The translations under genes and the position numbers were made by a program. Shown piece after piece: positions 13,285 to 21,156 of a stretch of DNA of 21,264 nucleotides. This DNA comes from a virus. Under the pieces are notes generated by a model, which saw nothing but the letters and a program-made list of their open reading frames with translations, ran no database searches and was not told the origin of the DNA. The DNA lies in the IMG/VR virus record IMGVR_UViG_3300034198_021293, positions 1 through 21,264 of that record; one strand, given 5' to 3'. How positions within the stretch are numbered: the stretch's first letter is position 1; each line of letters opens with the position of its first letter.

Positions 13285-16200
13285 TATCCAAACACCGTAT
13301 CCAAAGAGTTTGTTAAAGAATTATAATATGTGTATACTACACTTATATTTGTAGCATTGGACCAACCAACACGACCACCAACATAAACATTGTTTGCAAT
13401 ACCAATACCACCAGAAAATTGCACAGCTCCTGAAGTAGCATTTCCTGATGCAGTAGTATTTGAAAATACATGAGTATTAGTCCAAGTAAACTGGGCTGCA
13501 GTATTAACAGTTGCTGATGGTACTGCCCAATAAGGCGAACCTGTCGAACCATTTGATGTTAAAACTTGACCTGCAGTACCATTACTTCCATTAGAACTTA
13601 ACGTTATACTAGAAAGCGTAAGCTGAGTTGTATTGGCAATAAAGTTAGTACCAACTGTATGTGAAGCAGCATTAACTGTACCTGTAGTATATAAACCAGT
13701 AGCATTAACTACTTCTGCTCCACCTACTGTTAACGAAGCAGCGTTAACAGTACCTGTAGTATAGATACCAGTAGAGTTAACTACTTCAGCACCACCTACT
13801 GTTAACGAAGCAGCGTTAACAGTACCTGTAGTATAGATACCAGTAGTATTAGCAATGAAATTAGTACCAACTGTATGTGATGCAGCATTAACAATACCAG
13901 TATAAACACCAGTAGTATTGGCTATGGTAGAATTATTAACATTAAGACCAATTGTGTTTAAATATGCATTAACAGTATTATTGCCTAAAAATACAATACT
14001 AGAATTGGTAATATTTCCACCAGTTCCAGTTGCAACTGCTCCAAAATTTATTGTTGTAAAATAAACATTAGTACCAGTGAAATTTAAATTACCCGATAAT
14101 GTTCTTGAATCTGTATTCTGAACATAACTGGCGGCAGCTACCGTTCCGAGATAACTTGAATTATTTGCATTTCCATTAATATTAGCACTTATAGTACTAC
14201 CAAATGTAACATTGGTTCCAGTAAAATTCAAATTACCAGAAAGTGTTCTTGAATCTGTATTTTGAACGTAACTAGCAGCTGCTACTGTTCCAAGATAACT
14301 TGAATTATTTGCATTACCGTTGATGTTTGCACTAATGGTGCTACCAAATGTTACGTTAGTACCAGTGAAATTCAAATTACCCGATAATGTTCTCGAGTCG
14401 GTGTTTTGAACATAACTAGCAGCTGCTACACCACCAAGATAAGAAGCATTATTAGAATTAATAGAAGCAGAAGTCCAGTATATGTTACCAGCACCATTTG
14501 AAGCCAGTACTTGACCCACTGTACCTTGTGAACCAGTAGAATCAATAATAGCTAACCCCGAATTAAGGAATATGTTAGTATTGAAATTGGCATTAGCATT
14601 AAAAGTAGTTTTGCCTGAAAAATATGTATTAGTTCCAGTAAAATTCAAATTACCCGATAATGTTCTTGAGTCAGTATTTTGAACGTAACTAGCCGCAGCT
14701 GCACTGCCCAAATACGAAGATGAATTTGCTGTTAGAGCATTGTTAACATTTAAATTGGCTTCTGTTTTATTATTGAGATAACTTGAATTGTTAGAACTAT
14801 TAGAAGTTATTGCGCTATTAACATTTAAATTAGCTTCTGTTTTATTGTTAAGATAATTTGCGTTATTGGCAGTTCCTGTAAATACAGTAGAATTTACAGT
14901 TGAATATACTGAGCCATTACCAACCCAAAATTGATTAGCTTGCATTGTACCGAGTGTATTACCACTAACCGATCCACCAATAACGTCTGTTGAAGTATCA
15001 TACCAAACTAAACGACCAGTGCTATTTTCTCTACCAAGAAATCCTTGTTTGTCCGAAGTATCATAATAGTGTAGTGCTAAACCTATATTTAATCCATCAT
15101 CTGTTGTCCATGGAGCAAGATTAGCCTGTGTATGGACGCTGATTACAGAATCTTGCACAATAAGATTATTTGAACCAACAATAACTGTATTACCACTTAT
15201 TGTGAGGTTTCCAGTTACTGTAAGATTATTTGCTATGGTCAATGCACTAAATGTAGCATTACTGGTGCTAATACCCGAAGAGTTAGCAACAAAATTTGTT
15301 CCGACATTTAATGATGATGCATTTACAGTTCCTGTACTATAAACACCTGTTGTATTGGCGACAAAAGATGAACCGATCGTAAATGCAGGAGAATTTAAAG
15401 TTAATCCAGTATTAACATTAATATAGGTATTTGTAATACGTAAACGCTCGTTACTGGCAAGCGTACCACCAGTAAAGAAATTTAAATAACCAGTTGGTAA
15501 ATTTGTACCAATAGAAAGATTAGTATTACCAGTATAAAAATAACCATCTGATGGACCATTAATTGTCCAAGTAGATTGGTTATAACCATTACCATTAATA
15601 CCAAAATCAATATAATTTGAACCATTTATTCCATAAGAATCATAAGCAATAAAATCAGCAGAACTATTATTTCCTGTATTTGAATTTACTATACTTGTTT
15701 CAACAGAATTATTAACATTACCCACGATTTGCAAATAACTAAAAGAACCAGCAGCATTTACATAACCAATAGTATTGTAAATACTGGAATTACCGACAGT
15801 AAGAACATTATTAGCATAATCAAAAGTAAAATTATTTGAATAAGTTAATACTGTTCCATTTGAGATACTAATCGCTGTATTTGGTATACCAGCAAGATAG
15901 TTTGGTACAATACTTAAATAAATTTTACCATTATTGGTACTGTTTAATGCTTGGCCAACTACAATATTATAAGAAGGATAAGTTGGTGCAACATTTGTCA
16001 ATCCTCCAGGAGTAGTTGGCGAAAGATAAAGAACCGAACCTGCAGAAAATGATGATGTATCATATCCTTGAACAAGACCACTAGTGATAACAAAACCTTC
16101 TGCATTATTTGCAATACCAGAAGAAGAAGAAACAAGACCAAGTACATCATATGTACTAGATGAATTTGCTATTGCAAGATTGACAGTAGGTCTATTACCT

Positions 16201-17804
16201 TGAGCACCATTGATATAAACTGCCTGACCAAAATTTAAAATAGATCCAGTTTTATTGACAACTCTAACAAATTGTTGTTGACCGATTTCTTGTGGAGTTG
16301 AAGGATCATCAGAATATACGTTAAATGCATGGTTTATGGAATCATAAAATATAGAACCTTCAGAAGTATTAGCAGCTACACCAGATTGTGGTCTTAAAAA
16401 TATATTATTTGCAACAAGCAATGATGAATTAGCTTGCGTATTAACAGTAGAATTACCAATTGATATTGTGTTTGTAAGTGTTAATAAACCAGCATTTAAG
16501 TATGTATTTCCAGTAGAGTTTGCAATATATACTGCTGTCGCGTTAACAACAGTATTAATTGTAGAATTACCCATTCTAACATAACCAAGACCATTGGCTG
16601 ATATGGTAACACCATTTGAATTAATCGATACATTAGCTGTAGAATTTCCAACATAATAAGATGTTGTATTCATAGTAATACTAGTAACTGAGTTACTAAC
16701 TGTGATAGAACTACTGTTTACTACTGTGTTTATAGTAGAATTACCAACTATTAAAGTTGATGTTCCATAAACATCAATTATGACATTAGCATTATGATTT
16801 ACTACACCAGTAAAAGTAGCTCCAGCTAAAGGAGCAAATGTACTGTTGACGTAAGTATTGGTAGCAAATGTACTATTAACATAGCTATTGGTAGCGAATG
16901 TAGCGTTTACGTAAGTGTTAGTTGCAAACGTGCTGTTAACATAGCTATTGGTAGCAAATGTCGAATATGCTGTAGAATTTGTTATATAATTTGATAAGTT
17001 AGCTTGCAGCTGAGCATTAGATACAACATTGGCTGCAGATATCGAACCAACAAAATTTGTATTATTTGCAGTTTGAGTTCCAACATAATTTGGATCAACA
17101 AATGTACCAGAACTATTGGCAACTATACCAGTATTTGCTAATACGCTTAATGTACCTGATGTTGTAATTGGACCACCACTGAGACCATTACCAGAATCTA
17201 TTTCTGTAACAGTACCAGTTGATGATATTGTTAATGTTTTAGGAGCGGAATTACTTGTGCTAAGTGTTATACCTGCACCATTAGCTATAACAAGAGTGTC
17301 TTCACCAACAGCCGTAATACTAGTTTGCCCTGCAACTTGGATAGTTTTAAATCCAGATCCTAAGCTTACAAATACGTTGCCTGAACCTTCATCAGTAACA
17401 TGAAATCCAGTATTATAATCAAATTGTATTCCTGTGACATTGCTAACAGTAGAATTTAATGAGCCACCTTCGCCATTAATACTGTAAACAGATAATCCGC
17501 TTGTTGTGCTTGTACCCCAATATACAGAAGATCCGTTAGATGTAAGAACTGTACCTGGAGCGCCATTTGAATTATTTGCAACAATATTGTTTACGGTAAG
17601 ATTTCCAGTAACATTAACATTAATATTGTTTGAGCCAATAGGAATTACTGCTGATCCATTAGACGTGTATAAAATACCGTCTGCCATGTTAAGAGCAAGT
17701 TCACCTGCAGAAATGTATTGTGAGTTTGTTGAATAGGAGCCAGTAGTATTCGGCTGACGACCAGATACATTGGTGCGTTTTACTTGAATAGCATTATTCG
17801 CCAA
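13284..17804 (-). CDS. Giant tail-fibre-like protein (1506 aa), TTG start
   Basis: It is the largest gene here. The N-terminus (residues 1-60: NNAIQVKR, GELALNMADGILYTSN, IPIG) matches the start of the 705-aa fibre (IQIKR, GELA, LYIG, IPIG) and resembles the Mtd-type N-terminal domain of phage tail fibres. Next come 10-aa repeats (TYVNSTFATN), a non-repetitive block at about 500-640 (QFVRVVNKTGSILNFGQAVY), and a block at about 872-945 (NNLIVQDSVISVHTQ, FLGRENSTGRLVWYDT) with a weaker counterpart in the 705-aa protein. Then come 48-aa repeats, 24-aa repeats (TGIYTTGTVNAASLTVGGAE) and a C-terminal module (SGAVQFSGGIGIANNVYVGG, ending NSLTNSLDTVFG). The start is TTG at 17804 with GGAGAG 6 nt upstream; no ATG fits. 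A long trimeric fibre is the likely role, by composition and position. Confidence 0.82.
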   Translation of the reverse strand: MANNAIQVKRTNVSGRQPNTTGSYSTNSQYISAGELALNMADGILYTSNGSAVIPIGSNNINVNVTGNLTVNNIVANNSNGAPGTVLTSNGSSVYWGTSTTSGLSVYSINGEGGSLNSTVSNVTGIQFDYNTGFHVTDEGSGNVFVSLGSGFKTIQVAGQTSITAVGEDTLVIANGAGITLSTSNSAPKTLTISSTGTVTEIDSGNGLSGGPITTSGTLSVLANTGIVANSSGTFVDPNYVGTQTANNTNFVGSISAANVVSNAQLQANLSNYITNSTAYSTFATNSYVNSTFATNTYVNATFATNSYVNSTFATNTYVNSTFAPLAGATFTGVVNHNANVIIDVYGTSTLIVGNSTINTVVNSSSITVSNSVTSITMNTTSYYVGNSTANVSINSNGVTISANGLGYVRMGNSTINTVVNATAVYIANSTGNTYLNAGLLTLTNTISIGNSTVNTQANSSLLVANNIFLRPQSGVAANTSEGSIFYDSINHAFNVYSDDPSTPQEIGQQQFVRVVNKTGSILNFGQAVYINGAQGNRPTVNLAIANSSSTYDVLGLVSSSSGIANNAEGFVITSGLVQGYDTSSFSAGSVLYLSPTTPGGLTNVAPTYPSYNIVVGQALNSTNNGKIYLSIVPNYLAGIPNTAISISNGTVLTYSNNFTFDYANNVLTVGNSSIYNTIGYVNAAGSFSYLQIVGNVNNSVETSIVNSNTGNNSSADFIAYDSYGINGSNYIDFGINGNGYNQSTWTINGPSDGYFYTGNTNLSIGTNLPTGYLNFFTGGTLASNERLRITNTYINVNTGLTLNSPAFTIGSSFVANTTGVYSTGTVNASSLNVGTNFVANSSGISTSNATFSALTIANNLTVTGNLTISGNTVIVGSNNLIVQDSVISVHTQANLAPWTTDDGLNIGLALHYYDTSDKQGFLGRENSTGRLVWYDTSTDVIGGSVSGNTLGTMQANQFWVGNGSVYSTVNSTVFTGTANNANYLNNKTEANLNVNSAITSNSSNNSSYLNNKTEANLNVNNALTANSSSYLGSAAAASYVQNTDSRTLSGNLNFTGTNTYFSGKTTFNANANFNTNIFLNSGLAIIDSTGSQGTVGQVLASNGAGNIYWTSASINSNNASYLGGVAAASYVQNTDSRTLSGNLNFTGTNVTFGSTISANINGNANNSSYLGTVAAASYVQNTDSRTLSGNLNFTGTNVTFGSTISANINGNANNSSYLGTVAAASYVQNTDSRTLSGNLNFTGTNVYFTTINFGAVATGTGGNITNSSIVFLGNNTVNAYLNTIGLNVNNSTIANTTGVYTGIVNAASHTVGTNFIANTTGIYTTGTVNAASLTVGGAEVVNSTGIYTTGTVNAASLTVGGAEVVNATGLYTTGTVNAASHTVGTNFIANTTQLTLSSITLSSNGSNGTAGQVLTSNGSTGSPYWAVPSATVNTAAQFTWTNTHVFSNTTASGNATSGAVQFSGGIGIANNVYVGGRVGWSNATNISVVYTYYNSLTNSLDTVFG
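13676..13890 (-). repeat. 72-bp tandem repeat (24 aa) in the giant fibre gene
   Basis: About three units begin near 13681, 13753 and 13825 with nearly identical DNA, encoding TGIYTTGTVNAASLTVGGAE. High nucleotide identity, unlike the 144-bp repeat in the same gene, suggests a recent expansion or ongoing homogenisation. Confidence 0.8.
14074..14440 (-). repeat. 144-bp tandem repeat (48 aa) in the giant fibre gene
   Basis: Units begin at 14074, 14218 and 14362 (exact 144-nt spacing), with a further, non-adjacent copy of the core near 14635. The encoded core YVQNTDSRTLSGNLNFTGTN is identical in all copies, but the DNA differs at many synonymous positions. Confidence 0.85.
16832..16969 (-). repeat. 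30-bp repeat (10 aa) in the giant fibre gene
   Basis: Four to five units encode FATNSYVNST, FATNTYVNAT and variants. The regular Tyr/Val/Phe spacing suits a beta-helical or triple-stranded shaft. DNA copies differ mainly at third codon positions. Confidence 0.8.
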
Positions 17805-17842
17805 TTTTGGCTCTCCTCATTCAATCAGCATGTGCTGAAATA

Positions 17843-18058
17843 CTAGAAATTTTCTTCTTTAGCTTTACCAACTTTCTTATTTAAGCTAGTTGATAACTTC
17901 TCATTTTCTTGTTTTAAGCTGGCGTTTTCGCTATTGAAAGCATCTATAGCTTTTTGCGCAATCGCCAGCTTTGTGTTGAGCATTATTTCAGTACGAGTAA
18001 GCTCTTCAATTTTCTTATTCATTATTTCAATAAAGGTATTAATAAATTCCTCGTTCAT
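17843..18058 (-). CDS. Small coiled-coil protein between two fibre genes
   Basis: The 71-aa product (MNEEFINTFIEIMNKKIEEL and on) has heptad-like spacing of hydrophobic residues through nearly its whole length and a charged, Lys/Glu-rich C-terminus (LNKKVGKAKEENF). It is predicted soluble and alpha-helical, unlike the Ser/Thr/Asn-rich beta proteins around it. GGAG precedes the ATG at 18058, and the gene follows the 705-aa fibre by 23 nt. I do not recognise a family. A fibre-assembly or trimerisation accessory, or a small structural coiled coil, is a reasonable guess from position only. Confidence 0.72.
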   Translation of the reverse strand: MNEEFINTFIEIMNKKIEELTRTEIMLNTKLAIAQKAIDAFNSENASLKQENEKLSTSLNKKVGKAKEENF

Positions 18059-18081
18059 AATATAAACTCCATTTTAATATT

Positions 18082-20199
18082 TTAGAAAGATCCACCGTCA
18101 AGAGTTCCATAAGCTGGAAGATTATTGACGATTTGAAGAACCTGACCATTAGCAGCTGATCCAGGAATAGCTAATTTACTTAGAGTGCTGCTATCCGATG
18201 CATAAAGCAAATCACCAGCAGTATAGCTATTTTGACCTGTACCACCTGAATTAGCTGCAAGAGCAGTAGTAAGTGTCAAAGAGTTAGCAATTAAAGTGGA
18301 AGATACTGTAGAGTTTGCTGTTATATTTACCGCAGTACTATTGGCTACAAAAGCACCTGTAGTAAGATAAGCGTTTAAAGTGCCAAGAGCGTACGCTGGA
18401 GCAGTATTGTCTACAGTTGTAGTTGGTTCTACATTTGAAGTGAATAGTTTAAATACTGGAGTTGTAAGCGAAGAAGCAGCATGATCTCTATAAAGACCAG
18501 CATAGTAAGTGGCAATAGAATTACCAGATAAGCCATAGAAACCAAAATCAATAGTGTCAGCTGTTGTATTTTGATCAGCAAGCTTAATAACTCCATCTTT
18601 TACCGACAAATTATTTGTGTCGATAGTTGTTAGAGTTCCATTAATTGTCAAGTTGCCAGAAACAGTAACATCTTTTACGCTCAGATTAGCTGAGCTCATG
18701 CTTACGTTAGTCGAAGTAATAATTACATTCGAATTAATAGAAGTTGATGTGCCTACAATGTTAGAGATTGTGGCATTAGATACTACGACAAGATCTGATA
18801 CCTGTAAGGCAGATCCATTTGAAGATAGTGTAGTGTTACCAAGAATAATTGTTGAACCAGCAAGATAAAGAGTACCGAATCTTTTTTCAGTTGTACCAAG
18901 ATTCATTGTGCCATTGGCACCTGGAATTAAAGCACCAGTATCTGGATTAAGATCAAGAGTAAACCAGCTAGTACCATCATTAGCAGAACGAATCTGTGTT
19001 CCGTAATTACCACCAGAAATTGTTAATTTATCGCCAGCACTGAAATCAATGGTATTTCTATCGTACGAACCACCCTGTAATTGTGTTCCACGAAGTTTAA
19101 TAGAAGAAAGATTAGCATTAGCAGTGCTTAAGAAACCAGTAATTTGTGTATTTGCACCAGATAATGTGGTGTTAGCACCAGAAAATTCATTATTACCTGT
19201 GTATATCGCATTACGCGATAATGTATCAGACATAGCGTTAGAATATGCATTTGCTGCTTTGTCTGATGCATATGTTCTAAGATCACTAGCAGTGTTACCG
19301 CCAAGATAAGAAGCGTTGTTAGCATTTAGAGCAGAAGAAGCACTATTAACATTTAAATCACCTTCAGATTTACCGAAAGCATATGTTGAATTGTTTGCAG
19401 TTGTGGCTGTAGAAGCACTATTTACGTTAAGGTCAGCTTCAGATTTGTTATTTAAATATGATGCATTGTTAGCATTTAGCGCAGAAGAAGCACTATTAAC
19501 ATTCAAGTCTCCTTCGGATTTTCCAAATGCATAAGTCGAGTTATTTGCTGTTGTAGACGTAACAGCACTATTAACATTCAAGTCGCTTTCAGATTTGTTA
19601 TTTAAATACGATGCATTATTAGCATTTAAAGCTGTGCTTGCACTATTAACATTTAAATCAGCTTCAGATTTACCGAAAGCATAATTCGAGTTATTCGATG
19701 TTAATGCTGTAGAAGCACTATTGACATTTAAGTCAGCTTCGGATTTACCATTTAAATGATTTGCATTATTTGCAGTACCATTGATAGTGCTATCAAAAGT
19801 AATAGTATTGCTAAATGTTTGAGTATTAGTCCAAGTATATTGAGAGTCTACATTAACACCAAGAGAACCCTGAGAAACCCAATAAAGATTACTTCCTGAT
19901 CCACCAGAAATCAAAACCTGCCCTGCCGAACCTGCAGAACCATTAGCCCAAATGCTATTAATTGCAGCATTTGCAACGATAATTTTATCAATTGCGCTAG
20001 TAGAGTTAGCTACGAGTACGGAATTTGCAGTCAACGTACCGTAATTTAATTTTGTTCCAATTGGGATCGATCCAGATGATCCGTCTGGTGCACCAATATA
20101 AAGCGTATTACTTGCTTGAGTAAACGCAAGTTCACCGTTCGATAACCCTGTGACAACAGAGTTAGCTACCGATCTTTTAATTTGAATTTTATTGGCCAT
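18082..20199 (-). CDS. Tail-fibre-like protein (705 aa) with alternating repeats
   Basis: The N-terminus MANKIQIKRS, GELAFTQASNTLYIGAPDGS, then IPIG is the same module as in the 1506-aa fibre and resembles the Mtd N-terminal domain. Residues about 145-300 hold six copies of KSExDLNVNSA in a 25-aa period with alternating flanks (YAFG, YLNN). A middle block (about 515-600) reads GNLTINGTLTTIDTNNLSVK, DGVIKLADQNTTADTIDFGF, then YYAGLYRDHAASSLTTPVFK, and parallels a block of the giant fibre. The C-terminus (SGGTGQNSYTAGDLLYASDS, LSKLAIPGSAANGQVL) ends in YGTLDGGSF, matching the end of the 82-aa protein (LDGGNF). A virion fibre or baseplate-linked role is likely; an exact T4 counterpart is not evident. 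Confidence 0.8.
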   Translation of the reverse strand: MANKIQIKRSVANSVVTGLSNGELAFTQASNTLYIGAPDGSSGSIPIGTKLNYGTLTANSVLVANSTSAIDKIIVANAAINSIWANGSAGSAGQVLISGGSGSNLYWVSQGSLGVNVDSQYTWTNTQTFSNTITFDSTINGTANNANHLNGKSEADLNVNSASTALTSNNSNYAFGKSEADLNVNSASTALNANNASYLNNKSESDLNVNSAVTSTTANNSTYAFGKSEGDLNVNSASSALNANNASYLNNKSEADLNVNSASTATTANNSTYAFGKSEGDLNVNSASSALNANNASYLGGNTASDLRTYASDKAANAYSNAMSDTLSRNAIYTGNNEFSGANTTLSGANTQITGFLSTANANLSSIKLRGTQLQGGSYDRNTIDFSAGDKLTISGGNYGTQIRSANDGTSWFTLDLNPDTGALIPGANGTMNLGTTEKRFGTLYLAGSTIILGNTTLSSNGSALQVSDLVVVSNATISNIVGTSTSINSNVIITSTNVSMSSANLSVKDVTVSGNLTINGTLTTIDTNNLSVKDGVIKLADQNTTADTIDFGFYGLSGNSIATYYAGLYRDHAASSLTTPVFKLFTSNVEPTTTVDNTAPAYALGTLNAYLTTGAFVANSTAVNITANSTVSSTLIANSLTLTTALAANSGGTGQNSYTAGDLLYASDSSTLSKLAIPGSAANGQVLQIVNNLPAYGTLDGGSF
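19295..19765 (-). repeat. 75-bp repeat in a 150-bp two-unit order within the 705-aa fibre gene
   Basis: Six copies of the unit KSExDLNVNSA recur every 25 residues. Units preceded by YAFG and units preceded by YLNN (LNG in the first) alternate, so the real period is 50 aa (150 bp; for example matching starts at 19441 and 19591). A related unit, YLNNKTEANLNVNSA, occurs in the 1506-aa fibre near 14740-14860. Confidence 0.85.
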
Positions 20200-20242
20200 T
20201 TTTTGAACCTTTATAGTTTCTTGTTGTTGTTATTATTATTAT

Positions 20243-20250
20243 TATTTATT
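20243..20250 (-). promoter_or_regulatory. Possible late promoter (AATAAATA) before the 705-aa fibre gene
   Basis: Seven of eight bases match the T4 late octamer on the minus strand, 43 nt before the ATG at 20199. It directly follows the stop of the 82-aa gene and is itself followed by a TAA/CAA trinucleotide run. The match could be chance in such AT-rich DNA. Confidence 0.35.
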
Positions 20251-20498
20251 CAAAAGTTGCCGCCATCAAGATTGGTGTTTTGTAAAGATATAGGCTTGAC
20301 ATCATATTTTTTTGTTACCACATTGTATACTAAAGTATCACCATCTTGTGGATTAAATTCTGATACATCCAATAAACTATGAATGTAATTTAAAGAACTT
20401 TTAAGAGTAACAGGATTATTGGTCGGTCCAGTAAGCGGATTTTTTACAATCCCAACTACACTGGTAGAAGGTGTTTTGACCGTTGCTGTAATACTCAT
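20250..20498 (-). CDS. Small putative virion protein with LDGGNF C-terminus
   Basis: The 82-aa protein (MSITATVKTPSTSVVGIVKN, then a segment SSLNYIHSLLDVSEFNPQDG and DTLVYNVVTKKYDVKPISL) ends QNTNLDGGNF. The pattern PQDGDTLVYNVVTKKYDVKP resembles a short module recurrent in phage fibre and baseplate-associated proteins. The terminal LDGGxF is also the end of the next protein downstream. A late promoter at 20530-20537 lies 31 nt before the ATG. No enzymatic motif is present. It is probably structural; confidence comes from composition, shared tail and position. Confidence 0.7.
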   Translation of the reverse strand: MSITATVKTPSTSVVGIVKNPLTGPTNNPVTLKSSLNYIHSLLDVSEFNPQDGDTLVYNVVTKKYDVKPISLQNTNLDGGNF

Positions 20499-20529
20499 TT
20501 CTATACTCTATAAGTTAAACATTATCGAC

Positions 20530-20537
20530 TATTTATA
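20530..20537 (-). promoter_or_regulatory. T4-type late promoter (TATAAATA) before the 82-aa and fibre genes
   Basis: An exact minus-strand octamer lies 31 nt before the ATG at 20498 and 3 nt past the end of the 204-aa gene, in the short intergenic spacer. It would drive the 82-aa gene and the fibre block that follows. Confidence 0.7.
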
Positions 20538-20539
20538 AT

Positions 20540-21154
20540 TTACAATCTTATATCATAATTTACATAAATTACGCTAGCATTAGAAGAGCTATTAGAAACA
20601 GAATTTGTACTGTAAATTCGGTAAGAGTTATCTTGAGTGGTAACAAAAGCTCCATTTGTATTTGAAACATAAAGTACCATCGTATTCAGAATATCTGTTT
20701 GAGGTATGTTAGTGTCGTATACTAGCCCAGAAACATTTGCTGTTCCATTAGATTGATAAACGATGTCTCCAGTATAAAATGATCCATGAACATTTCCAAC
20801 AAGTACAGTATAATAAGTTTTGAGTTCTACTGTTTTTGTAATAGATGGATTAACAGTAACTATACCTTCAACAACTCGAGTTACTGTATTGGCTGGATTT
20901 ATAATTACTACATCATAAAGATATCTGGAAGATGTTAGTGTTGAAGTTGTTTCTGCATTCATAGTTAAAACAACAGCACCATTAACTATACTAGAATCAA
21001 AAAGAACGGAATTGCTTGAAGTATACCATTTACGTATTTGAGATACGACGCTATAATTAGAAAGATCTAAAGGTGAACCGCTTTCATCAGTAAGAAGTAT
21101 CTCGTTGGAGAAATCTGCTCCCTGATCAATTATAAGATTTGCTTTTGTTGCCAT
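20540..21154 (-). CDS. Putative virion structural protein (204 aa)
   Basis: The N-terminal half (MATKANLIIDQGADFSNEIL, LTDESGSPLDLSNYSVVSQI, RKWYTSSNSVLFDSS, SRYLYDVVIINPANTVTRVV, EGIVTVNPSITK) is a pattern I recognise from structural proteins near the baseplate genes of T4-like marine phages. It resembles the BppU-like/immunoglobulin-like N-terminal domain of baseplate-upper proteins. The C-terminal half (TYYTVLVGNVHGSFYTGDIV, YQSNGTANVSGLVYD) is a separate beta-rich domain ending VIYVNYDIRL. The gene starts 2 nt after the upstream stop. Function beyond virion structure is not assignable. Confidence 0.7.
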   Translation of the reverse strand: MATKANLIIDQGADFSNEILLTDESGSPLDLSNYSVVSQIRKWYTSSNSVLFDSSIVNGAVVLTMNAETTSTLTSSRYLYDVVIINPANTVTRVVEGIVTVNPSITKTVELKTYYTVLVGNVHGSFYTGDIVYQSNGTANVSGLVYDTNIPQTDILNTMVLYVSNTNGAFVTTQDNSYRIYSTNSVSNSSSNASVIYVNYDIRL

Positions 21155-21156
21155 TT

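Noticed and set aside
17116-17403. Plus-strand open frame opposite the giant fibre gene
   Set aside because: It is an antisense shadow of the repetitive Thr/Asn/Val codons, with no ribosome binding site and a low-complexity Val/Pro/Leu-rich product.
17825-17838. Inverted repeat as a possible transcription terminator between the 71-aa gene and the giant fibre
   Set aside because: The stem is only 5 bp, is not GC-rich and has no following T-run on the minus strand, so it is unlikely to terminate transcription.
13676-19765. Tandem repeats considered as a CRISPR array
   Set aside because: All repeat units are in frame within long coding genes, vary in length and encode fibre sequence; there are no unique spacers.
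11077-20199. Assignment of the fibre genes to specific T4 genes (9-12, wac, 34-37)
   Set aside because: The gene order suggests the same region, but no sequence signature of those T4 proteins could be recognised by eye.
20221-20249. Trinucleotide run (TTG/TTA repeats) as a possible functional repeat or phase-variation tract
   Set aside because: It lies between genes, does not change a reading frame and fits AT-rich low-complexity spacer sequence.
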